DNA of 5,215 nucleotides from Planctomycetota bacterium. Lineage in GTDB: Bacteria > Planctomycetota > Planctomycetia > Planctomycetales > Planctomycetaceae. Position 1 is the stretch's first letter; each line of letters starts with the position of its first letter. The position numbers and the translations under genes were made by a program. The stretch spans positions 1 to 5,215 of the forward strand of contig JAJRTM010000350.1 in the NCBI GenBank assembly GCA_024278285.1, read 5' to 3'. Positions 1 to 5,215 of the stretch are shown in pieces. The notes beneath the pieces were generated by a model. That model saw only the letters and a program-made list of their open reading frames with translations, ran no database searches and was not told the DNA's origin.

Positions 1-32
1 AAATACGCCCACTCTCATCCGCAGGCAAACGG

Positions 33-46
33 GAGCAACCTTGCTC
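33..46. repeat. Short perfect palindrome
   Basis: The arms GAGCAA and TTGCTC are separated by only CC, which gives a compact inverted repeat. It sits just left of the longer hairpin at 54-111. The string CAAACATA directly after it (46-53) recurs at 85-92 inside that hairpin, so the two structures may belong to one repeated element. It is downstream of the 3' end of the zinc-ribbon gene. There is no T-run, so it does not look like a standard intrinsic terminator. Function is unknown. Confidence 0.4.
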
Positions 47-53
47 AAACATA

Positions 54-111
54 TCGCGACTCCTTGCTGGTGTTTGTTTTAGTTCAAACATAACCTTAGC
101 AAGAGTCGCGA
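54..111. repeat. Long imperfect hairpin, likely dispersed intergenic repeat
   Basis: The left arm TCGCGACTCCTTGCT (54-68) pairs with AGCAAGAGTCGCGA (98-111) with one bulged C. Pairing continues inward with GG (69-70) to CC (94-95) and TGTTTG (71-76) to CAAACA (85-90), leaving an 8-base loop at 77-84. It lies 27 bases past the stop codon of the leftward zinc-ribbon gene, so it could block or stabilise that transcript's 3' end. No U-run follows on the minus strand. The stretch CCTTGCTGG...TTAGT resembles, from memory, an intergenic repeat common in planctomycete genomes; that resemblance is unchecked. Confidence 0.55.
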
Positions 112-138
112 CTTATGAAAACATGAACGGTATTGCGA

Positions 139-384
139 TTAAACGTGGTCGGTCACCCGAGCATAGAGCCGCAAGAGCCCGCACTTGGTACAGCGGTGTG
201 CAGTGATGGGGATAATCTCTTTTGTATCATACTTTACACCGCCGGACTTGATGAAACCAAACGAGATTTCCGGCTCAGCCTCTCCCTTCTGCCAAGCACT
301 CTGCAAGACGGCTGTGAGTGCTTGGTCAGGCAGAAACCCTTTCTCCATTGTGGTCTTGCAATCTGGACATTTCAATTCACTCAT
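139..384 (-). CDS. Small zinc-ribbon protein, DUF6487-like
   Basis: An 81-residue soluble protein with two CxxC knuckles, CPDC at residues 6-9 and CTKC at 65-68. These are the expected four ligands of one structural zinc in a zinc-ribbon fold. Between them are a hydrophobic stretch and W31 followed by KGE, and after the second knuckle GLLRLYA. This layout (CPxC, a middle W-x-x-G-E, then a 'C-x-x-C-G-x-x-x-x-Y/F-A' end) is that of the DUF6487 family as I recall it. No signal peptide or membrane helix is visible. The ATG has a plausible Shine-Dalgarno AGGAT about 8 to 12 bases upstream on the minus strand. It starts 70 bases after the second SPFH gene ends, in the same direction, so co-transcription is likely. 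The molecular function is not known; a partner or assembly role for the SPFH proteins would be speculation. Confidence 0.85.
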   Translation of the reverse strand: MSELKCPDCKTTMEKGFLPDQALTAVLQSAWQKGEAEPEISFGFIKSGGVKYDTKEIIPITAHRCTKCGLLRLYARVTDHV

Positions 385-454
385 GATCTCGATCCTACTA
401 CTGGAAGTTTAGCAAGTTTCTCGCGTGCGGGTAGTCCCTCCCCACTCGTAACAA

Positions 455-2110
455 TCACTTCTTTAACTTCGGTTTCATCGATTTTGTCTGCTGATGTTGT
501 TTGCCGAGCATCGCATCTGAAAAACCTTTGAGGTCTGTCCAGAAGGTGCCTTCGCCGGCGAAGATGAGGTTTAACTCGATATCTTCCGGGAGACCATCTG
601 CGAAAACCCATTTGTTGTAGGCATCGCCGGAGCCGAATGCCTCGACAGCGAGTTTGAATTTATTCGCTTTGGCTTCTTCCTGCATACGGGTGGCGTCGGC
701 TGTTGCCTGACCAAGTACAACTGTGGCCTGTGCTTCCAAAACAGCAATATCTTTATCGATCCCTGCAACAATTCGCTGAGTTCCAGCATCGGTTTCTTTC
801 GCCGTTTTTTGTCCTTCTGCAATTGCATTGGCGACCAGCTTGTCGGTTTCGGCACGAACTTTTTCCGCTTCGAGTTCTACTTTTTGTTCTGCTTCTCGCA
901 AATTCGCTTCCATTTCTGCAGTAATCGTTTCCTGCATTCTGGTTAAAGCGAGTTCTTCAGAAACAAACGCAGCTTGCTTGTATTGACGGATTTCCTGCGG
1001 AATATAAATATGTCTAACCAACCCGTAAAGAAGAGTGACATCTTTTTCGATGAGTGCTTTTTGGAATTTCTCTGTTGTTGCTTTCTGGAATTCCTGCCGT
1101 GTATCTCCAACCAGTAGTTCGACTGCATTATATTGCGAACCAATGTTTCTGCAGATTGATTCAATTTGAGGCATGACGACTTTTGTTTCGACGGCTGCAA
1201 CATTTCCAAATTTGCTAATCACATTCGGTGCTTGTTCTGGAGTAATTCCCCAGATCGCGGTGAAATCCATGTTGATTGGGAACGCATCGTTTGACGGGAA
1301 AGAAATACCAGAACCATCATGAGCAATCATCGGCTCACCTGCTTCGTCGAATATCAGCGAGCCGTCCGGTTCGGTCATCATATTCGCTTTGATGCTTATT
1401 TCTCGAAATCCAATTTCTACGATATCGATATGTTGCTCTTTAGGATTAGTCGGATAGATTCCCGGCGGGAAAACATCTTTCTGAATTCCTTTTTTAGTAC
1501 CCGTTATCGGGTTATTATCCAAGTTGGTGACAACACCCACGTACCCAGTTGGAATCACGACCCAGCCTGCATATTTCGTTTGGCTTTGGTCCTTAATCGC
1601 CTGAGTTTTGACGATAGTAAAAGAGTAAGCATAATCATTGATGCGGTATCTGCCCGGTCCAAAGACTTTGCGGATGATTCCCTTGAATTCAGTTTCGCCC
1701 AGATCACCATCGACAATATACTCGCCAGCCGGGAGTTCTTTACCCAGTTTCGATGTTGCTATTCCAACTTCGCCTGGTTTGACGAGAATATCTGGAATCA
1801 ATTCCCGTCCCCAATAAAACGGCGTGCGGAAATGCCGACCAGGACCGAGTAATTCGCGGACCATTCCCTTTTCAAGAACAGATCCATTTTCATCAACCCG
1901 TGCGAAACCTGTTTTGGATTCTGGTTTGTTATACCCCGGCAAGAATGGAAGAGGCGGTCCTTTGTATCGTAGACGCAGGCTGTATCCGGTCGGGACATAA
2001 ATACGGTTGATCGTCCATTCAAATAATGTCCATCCACCGACGACTATAATCACAGCGATCACAGAGGTGTAAATCGCACCTTTTGTAGTAAATAATGACT
2101 TGTTAGCCAT
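455..2110 (-). CDS. SPFH/band 7 membrane protein, second gene of a tandem pair
   Basis: A 551-residue protein of the stomatin/prohibitin/flotillin/HflKC superfamily. One membrane helix lies at about residues 12-30. Lysines before it suggest the N-terminus is cytoplasmic and the bulk lies outside the cytoplasmic membrane, as in HflK/HflC. Residues 85-225 carry repeated 'GPGR-H/Y' or 'PPGIY' turns (89-94, 151-156, 215-219). The SPFH core follows: VVTNL at 193-197, FPSNDAF at 271-277, and VVMPQIESICRNIGS at 311-325. Residues about 385-485 are a charged Ala/Glu/Lys-rich coiled coil, then AVEAFG at 488-493 and a C-terminal tail ending in lysines. An acidic insert at about 243-268 is absent from the neighbouring paralogue. 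The ATG is supported by AAGGA at 2119-2123 with an 8-base spacer. Such proteins form oligomeric membrane scaffolds; the client here is unknown. Confidence 0.9.
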   Translation of the reverse strand: MANKSLFTTKGAIYTSVIAVIIVVGGWTLFEWTINRIYVPTGYSLRLRYKGPPLPFLPGYNKPESKTGFARVDENGSVLEKGMVRELLGPGRHFRTPFYWGRELIPDILVKPGEVGIATSKLGKELPAGEYIVDGDLGETEFKGIIRKVFGPGRYRINDYAYSFTIVKTQAIKDQSQTKYAGWVVIPTGYVGVVTNLDNNPITGTKKGIQKDVFPPGIYPTNPKEQHIDIVEIGFREISIKANMMTEPDGSLIFDEAGEPMIAHDGSGISFPSNDAFPINMDFTAIWGITPEQAPNVISKFGNVAAVETKVVMPQIESICRNIGSQYNAVELLVGDTRQEFQKATTEKFQKALIEKDVTLLYGLVRHIYIPQEIRQYKQAAFVSEELALTRMQETITAEMEANLREAEQKVELEAEKVRAETDKLVANAIAEGQKTAKETDAGTQRIVAGIDKDIAVLEAQATVVLGQATADATRMQEEAKANKFKLAVEAFGSGDAYNKWVFADGLPEDIELNLIFAGEGTFWTDLKGFSDAMLGKQHQQTKSMKPKLKK

Positions 2111-2118
2111 GAGGTGAT

Positions 2119-2123
2119 TCCTT
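2119..2123 (-). promoter_or_regulatory. Shine-Dalgarno site of the second SPFH gene
   Basis: On the minus strand AAGGA lies 8 bases before the ATG at 2110. It is the clearest ribosome binding site in the window and fixes that start. Having its own good site downstream of the hairpin element at 2174-2243 means the gene can be translated independently of its upstream neighbour. Confidence 0.7.
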
Positions 2124-2173
2124 TATTGAAATTCTGGTGACCAGAATGATATCTCTTTTGTATTGAGACAATT

Positions 2174-2243
2174 GTAGGGGCCGCTGTGCGGACCGTTGAT
2201 TGTGCTAAGGTATCTCTATTATGGTCTGCACAGCAGACCCTAC
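2174..2243. repeat. REPIN/BIME-like pair of inverted GTAG-headed hairpins
   Basis: Two 21-base units face each other: 2174-2194 on the plus strand and 2223-2243 on the minus strand, with 28 bases between. Each begins GTAGGG and then folds on itself around a TGT loop. The right unit, read on the minus strand, has the perfect 7-bp stem GGTCTGC-TGT-GCAGACC. The left unit has GGGCCGC-TGT-GCGGACC, with one G/A mismatch. The units differ at three positions, and two of those form a compensatory pair (C:G versus T:A) within the stem. A GTAG tetranucleotide at the foot of a hairpin is the hallmark of REP sequences mobilised by RAYT (TnpA-REP) HUH transposases. No such transposase is in the window. The element starts 3 bases past the upstream SPFH stop codon, where it could stabilise the mRNA or attenuate read-through. 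Confidence 0.75.
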
Positions 2244-2246
2244 GAC

Positions 2247-3821
2247 TTATTTCTTTTCGGGTGGTTTTACGGCCGGTTTAACCGCAGTTTTTGACGGTGC
2301 GGCGAACGATTCGAAGATCTTCATAATGGGGCTGCTTTCGGTGTTGGCCATGATTTTTCGATAGGCTGGTGCCAGTTTTTGGTTCATTACATATCTGGCA
2401 TACTCTGCCCCTTCGCCTCCGAATGCTTCGACCGCTCTTTTCCAGCCGGCTGCTTCTGCCTGATTATTGAACTCAATCACCTGTGCTTCTGCTTTGGCAC
2501 GCGATGTGATCGCTTCGGCTTCGTCTTTTGCTGCTTCCAACTTCAGCTTGGCAACACCCAGGTTTTCATTCGCTTTAATGACCGCAACTTCTTGTTCTCG
2601 TTCCGCTTCGATTGTCACTTTGACAACTTCCTGTTCAGCAACAACCATCGCTTGTTTGCGAAGAATCATTTGCTGAGTAATCGCTAATTTCTGTTCTTCA
2701 ACTTGTTGTTCGATCTGCTTTTCGTATTGCTCAACTTCCGTTTTTTTCTGTCCACGTTGCCTGATCGGTTCTGCAATTTTTTCTGGAGGGAAAATTTTCG
2801 TGATCTTGGCAACCACTACTTCAATTCCGAGTGGTTCACATTCTAACCGCATTACCTTCTCAAAATTTTCTTCAAAGATCGTTCGAGTTTTCCCATCGAT
2901 AAAGTCACGTCCTGAAATTTTCGATCCTTCAACACGGCAGTAACTTCGGGCAATTGGCATGATGACCTTACGTATAATTTCTTCATCAATTTTTTCGCCG
3001 TTATCTTCATCGTTGAAGGTGACATAAACTTCCGCAGCTTTAGCGGGCATCACGCGGAATTCGATTGTTCCGTCCAGACTGACCCAGAAGCCATCTTTGG
3101 AAGGGAACCCCATATCTTTGTTTTTTGCCAAATTGACTGTCTGACTTCTACAATCAACTTGATTGATACGAACTTCATAAGGATTCTTGAAGTAAGTACC
3201 TGCTTCAAGAGTTTCTTTTTCGACGCCTCGTTCCCCTTTTTCAACCAGCAGTGTGTTGGGTTTTTTAGGCATCGTACCGGCTAAATTTGTAACCACGCCG
3301 TAGTAACCAGCTGAGATAACGATTGGTTCAGTAATTTCGATATCAAACAGATAAGGATTGATCGGATAACGACCAGCACGTAGTACCCCTGGGACAATTC
3401 CCTTTGTCAAAACGCCATTTTTGAAAATTTCTTTTGTCGAATCTACCTTGGCAATAAACTCACCGTAGCCTAAATCATCTCCGGTGAGAGAAATCAGAAT
3501 ACCCATCTCACCTTCTCCGATCTCTTTCTGGTCAACCACTTCCCAGTCCCAGTGGTAAGGATTGAACCAGTGCCTGCCTTCAAGCAGAAATTCTCGCTGG
3601 ACACCTTTCGTATCAGCCGTGGGGGCAACTTCCTGCATGTTCTTGAGATCAATCCCTGTCTTCTTCGTCAGAATTGCCATCTGTCCCGCTGAGACATCGA
3701 CACGGAAAAAGTTAAAAGCCATCCAACCGCCGACAAGCAAAGCAATGACCAAAAGGAATATTCCCCCGGTGCTGTAAAGCAGTGCTTTGAGACCTTGATT
3801 TTCAACTCTTTGACGAGACAT
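2247..3821 (-). CDS. SPFH/band 7 membrane protein, first gene of a tandem pair
   Basis: A 524-residue paralogue of the neighbouring gene. One membrane helix lies at about 16-38, preceded by basic residues (R3, R5, K12), so the N-terminus is probably cytoplasmic. Modules ending in 'GR/T-x-x-x-NP' recur at 82-88, 150-156 and 208-214. The SPFH core includes VVTNL (176-180), FPSKDGF (239-245) and the VIMPIARSYCRVEGS segment (286-300), each matching the sister protein. A Glu/Gln/Lys-rich coiled coil runs from about 352 to 455, then AVEAFGGEG (463-471) and a Pro/Lys tail (AVKPAVKPPEKK). The ATG at 3821 has GGAAA 9 bases upstream. An in-frame TTG at 3884 would add 21 residues but has no ribosome binding site and would put atypical sequence before the helix. 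It is the first gene of the presumed leftward operon. A mixed ring with the sister protein is likely but inferred. Confidence 0.9.
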   Translation of the reverse strand: MSRQRVENQGLKALLYSTGGIFLLVIALLVGGWMAFNFFRVDVSAGQMAILTKKTGIDLKNMQEVAPTADTKGVQREFLLEGRHWFNPYHWDWEVVDQKEIGEGEMGILISLTGDDLGYGEFIAKVDSTKEIFKNGVLTKGIVPGVLRAGRYPINPYLFDIEITEPIVISAGYYGVVTNLAGTMPKKPNTLLVEKGERGVEKETLEAGTYFKNPYEVRINQVDCRSQTVNLAKNKDMGFPSKDGFWVSLDGTIEFRVMPAKAAEVYVTFNDEDNGEKIDEEIIRKVIMPIARSYCRVEGSKISGRDFIDGKTRTIFEENFEKVMRLECEPLGIEVVVAKITKIFPPEKIAEPIRQRGQKKTEVEQYEKQIEQQVEEQKLAITQQMILRKQAMVVAEQEVVKVTIEAEREQEVAVIKANENLGVAKLKLEAAKDEAEAITSRAKAEAQVIEFNNQAEAAGWKRAVEAFGGEGAEYARYVMNQKLAPAYRKIMANTESSPIMKIFESFAAPSKTAVKPAVKPPEKK

Positions 3822-3830
3822 ATTTCTATC

Positions 3831-3835
3831 TTTCC
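3831..3835 (-). promoter_or_regulatory. Shine-Dalgarno site deciding the first SPFH start
   Basis: On the minus strand GGAAA (followed by G) lies 9 bases before the ATG at 3821. It supports this start over the in-frame TTG at 3884. Confidence 0.6.
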
Positions 3836-3866
3836 AATGAAATGGATATTGACATACTTTTTCGAC

Positions 3867-3896
3867 TGCCCGAAAAAATAGCAAAACTTGCGGGCA
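3867..3896 (-). other. Possible 5' leader stem-loop of the first SPFH gene
   Basis: TGCCCG (3867-3872) and CGGGCA (3891-3896) can pair as a 6-bp stem. Inside it, GCAA and TTGC around AAC offer an alternative smaller hairpin. It lies 46 bases upstream of the SPFH start, so it would fall in the leader if transcription begins near 3900. A regulatory role is only a possibility. Confidence 0.3.
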
Positions 3897-4195
3897 TGCG
3901 CAATGTTTTAACTATAACGCACTTAATCCGCTCGGGTTCACAAATTCAATTAAATTAAACAACAAACATCTTCTGGTTCTAATTTACTGCGTCGCCTTAT
4001 CCCGGAAAATCGCCATAACCGGATTAACTTGTTTATCCTGCGGTGCTTACAGCGTATCGTATCATTTCAGACCTTCCTTCTCGCCTTATCTCCGCCAGAT
4101 AGCCGAAATCCTGTAATAGACAGCTTCCTAATTGATACCCCAGAGTGCCGGGATTATTTTTAGTAATTCCATCTGAGTGAAAGTAATCTAATACA

Positions 4196-4939
4196 ATGTT
4201 TTATGAATCCGAATATGAATACGACATTGCGATTCTGGGAAATGATCCAGCTGGCGTGAAATTTGCCCAGCGTGCTTGCCACGAGATTGCGCGTGTTGTT
4301 TTGATCGAAGAAGCAAGATATGTTTCTGAGCAGAGCGTTGCCGGTTTAACGCGACTTGTGGGAACGGCTCGGTTTGAAACGGAGCACAAAATAATTTGCG
4401 AAACCGAACAGGGAAGCCTTTCTTTAACCGCACAGCAGATCATTATCGCAACAGGATCGAGCTCTGTTTCTCCTCGCTGGATGATCGAGCATCCGCAGGT
4501 TGTCTTTGCAGAGGAAGAAGATTCGCTGGAGCAATTTGATTGTCTCGCGATGGCAAGCAAAGATTCAATCAAACTTGTTTCGGGAAAAGATCGCATTCTC
4601 GAAGAGGTAATCGCTTCAGGCATTATCGGTTTAAGTGAAGAGCAGGGGCAAATCCGAATCTTTCTCGATTCTGGGAAATCGATCCTTGTTGATGCCGTTG
4701 TTGCAGCGCAGGTGGAGCAACGTGGTTGTACTTCTTCGTTGAATCTCGAAGCGGTTGGCTTGTTCGCTGATGACCGCGGCTGTTTGTGGTGCAACGAAAA
4801 TTACGAAACCTGGACCTCAAAAGTTTATGCCATTGGCAATGTCGTCGGCTATCCGTCTACAGAATGCACCATTAAAAAACAGATTGAAATCGTGATGAAT
4901 TCGATTTTGGCTTTACGTACTGCTTCAGTTTGTGTGTAG
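4196..4939 (+). CDS. Shortened SthA-like FAD/NAD disulfide-oxidoreductase homologue, probably non-catalytic
   Basis: A 247-residue protein, about half the usual 460-470 of soluble pyridine nucleotide transhydrogenase (SthA) and dihydrolipoamide dehydrogenase. The N-terminal Rossmann strand is present, but the dinucleotide loop reads GNDPAG (15-20), so the second glycine is Asp. E38 or E39 could still bind the FAD ribose. The segment that normally carries the redox-active site and 'IPSKAL' is missing. IIIATGSSSVSP (82-93) and the following HP match the family. The NAD-binding GxGxxG is absent. The later block, from LNLEAVGL (182-189) through NENYET to YAIGNVVGYPS (211-221), is clearly SthA-like, but the FAD-binding GD motif is GN. 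The C-terminal dimerisation domain is gone. The ATG is the only start, since TAA stands in frame four codons upstream; the ribosome site is weak. It may be a decayed gene or a repurposed non-catalytic protein. Confidence 0.75.
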   Translation: MFYESEYEYDIAILGNDPAGVKFAQRACHEIARVVLIEEARYVSEQSVAGLTRLVGTARFETEHKIICETEQGSLSLTAQQIIIATGSSSVSPRWMIEHPQVVFAEEEDSLEQFDCLAMASKDSIKLVSGKDRILEEVIASGIIGLSEEQGQIRIFLDSGKSILVDAVVAAQVEQRGCTSSLNLEAVGLFADDRGCLWCNENYETWTSKVYAIGNVVGYPSTECTIKKQIEIVMNSILALRTASVCV

Positions 4940-4974
4940 TGCGTATAAATGATGTCGATTTTACGACAACGCAC
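4939..4974 (+). other. Stem-loop at the 3' end of the oxidoreductase-like gene
   Basis: GTGCGT (4939-4944) pairs with ACGCAC (4969-4974), and TGTCG (4953-4957) pairs with CGACA (4964-4968) around an ATTTTA loop. The right strand is continuous, while the left has an 8-base bulge. It begins at the last base of the stop codon. No U-run follows, so it is not a standard intrinsic terminator; it may protect the 3' end or be part of an unusual terminator. Confidence 0.35.
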
Positions 4975-4995
4975 AATGAAGCAAGAACAAGATGA

Positions 4996-5106
4996 ATGTT
5001 GAACTGGATTAATAATCATCCGCTCTTATTGCAACTCGCTTCGGTTGCATTACTTTTCTTATTTATATTGCTGCTCTACTTAATTGCTCCGATTCGAGAA
5101 CTGTAG
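4996..5106 (+). CDS. Possible 36-residue single-helix membrane peptide
   Basis: The frame starts at ATG, directly after an in-frame TGA, and ends at TAG. It encodes a short polar start (MLNWINNHP), then an almost unbroken Leu/Ile/Val/Phe/Ala segment at about residues 10-31, and ends PIREL. This is a textbook length and composition for one membrane helix with short tails. It begins 56 bases after the oxidoreductase-like gene on the same strand. There is no convincing Shine-Dalgarno site, and 36 codons can stay open by chance, so it could be spurious or the first helix of a broken longer gene. From 5106 another frame is open to the window edge (V-D-P-I-H-W-T-T-S...), but it shows no recognisable domain. 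I do not recognise a family. Confidence 0.35.
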   Translation: MLNWINNHPLLLQLASVALLFLFILLLYLIAPIREL

Positions 5107-5215
5107 TGGACCCCATTCACTGGACTACTTCACGCACTCCAGAAGGAAATGATGCTCCTGCAATAATTATTGAATCCACAATCATATCCCTAACCCGGAT
5201 AAACCGGAATCAAAC

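Larger units (their letters stand above)
3822..4195. other. Divergent intergenic region between the SPFH operon and the oxidoreductase-like gene
   Basis: These 374 bases separate two divergent starts and must hold promoters for both, but neither matches a consensus well. On the minus strand TATAGT (3911-3916) is a possible -10 element about 90 bases before the first SPFH start; no good -35 lies at 17 bases. On the plus strand TAATCT (4184-4189) is too close to the ATG to be a normal -10 unless the mRNA is nearly leaderless. TCGCCTTATC occurs twice in direct orientation (3992-4001 and 4081-4090). ACTTAATCCG (3921-3930) and CGGATTAACT (4020-4029) form a near-perfect inverted pair. No RNA gene or sizeable reading frame is seen. 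A 10-codon frame with a strong ribosome binding site lies on the minus strand at 4033-4065. Confidence 0.6.

Noticed and set aside
133..531. Plus-strand open frame of 132 codons opposite the zinc-ribbon gene and the end of the second SPFH gene
   Set aside because: It is antisense to two well-supported genes, has no domain, and its composition is that of a shadow frame.
1319..1852. Plus-strand open frame of 177 codons inside the second SPFH gene
   Set aside because: It lies wholly antisense to conserved SPFH sequence and shows no recognisable motif.
3849..3854. TTGACA matching a consensus -35 on the plus strand
   Set aside because: No -10 element lies at 16-18 bases, and the nearest plus-strand gene starts more than 340 bases away.
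3822..3884. N-terminal extension of the first SPFH protein from TTG at 3884
   Set aside because: No ribosome binding site precedes the TTG, and the ATG at 3821 has GGAAA at a good distance and gives a normal basic N-terminus before the membrane helix.
3992..4090. Direct repeat TCGCCTTATC (3992-4001 and 4081-4090) considered as a CRISPR or iteron
   Set aside because: Only two 10-base copies 89 bases apart, with no further copies; too little to support an array or origin.
4201..4794. Minus-strand open frame of 197 codons opposite the oxidoreductase-like gene
   Set aside because: The plus strand carries clear SthA-type blocks (ATGS, GYPS, LNLEAVGL); the minus frame is Ser/Arg/Cys-rich with no domain.
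5106..5215. Open plus-strand frame running off the right edge from GTG at 5106
   Set aside because: No ribosome binding site, no recognisable domain, and too short within the window to tell from chance.

Overview
The window most likely comes from a planctomycete with moderate GC, of the Gimesia/Rubinisphaera type. This is inferred from the two paralogous SPFH/band 7 proteins with repeated 'PG-R-Y-x-I-N-P' modules, the DUF6487-like zinc ribbon, weak or variable Shine-Dalgarno sites, and palindromic intergenic repeats. No rRNA, protein marker or database search supports it, so the lineage is a working guess.

Layout, left to right. Positions 1-138 are non-coding and hold a small palindrome and a long imperfect hairpin. 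Three genes follow on the minus strand and are transcribed leftward from about 3821: an SPFH/band 7 protein (2247-3821), a second SPFH/band 7 protein (455-2110) and an 81-residue zinc-ribbon protein (139-384). The gap between the two SPFH genes contains a pair of inverted GTAG-headed hairpins, which looks like a REPIN/BIME element. A non-coding region (3822-4195) separates this cluster from a divergent plus-strand gene (4196-4939). That gene encodes a much shortened FAD/NAD-disulfide-oxidoreductase-like protein related to soluble transhydrogenase SthA. A stem-loop follows it, then a possible 36-residue single-helix membrane peptide (4996-5106). The last 109 bases have no convincing gene.

How the genes may work together. 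The two SPFH proteins each have one N-terminal membrane helix, an SPFH core, a long coiled coil and a matching 'AVEAFG' C-terminal motif. They are paralogues in tandem and could form a mixed membrane-anchored ring or cage, as HflK and HflC do. That is inference: no FtsH, NfeD or other known partner lies in the window. The zinc ribbon is probably co-transcribed with them but its role is unknown. The oxidoreductase-like protein has lost the redox-active cysteine segment, the NAD-binding motif and the dimerisation domain, so it is probably not a working transhydrogenase.

The points most worth a second look are the REPIN-like element with a compensatory base-pair change, the collapsed but open SthA-like gene, and the heteromeric SPFH pair. 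I found no tRNA, rRNA, CRISPR array, transposase gene or clear new defence system.
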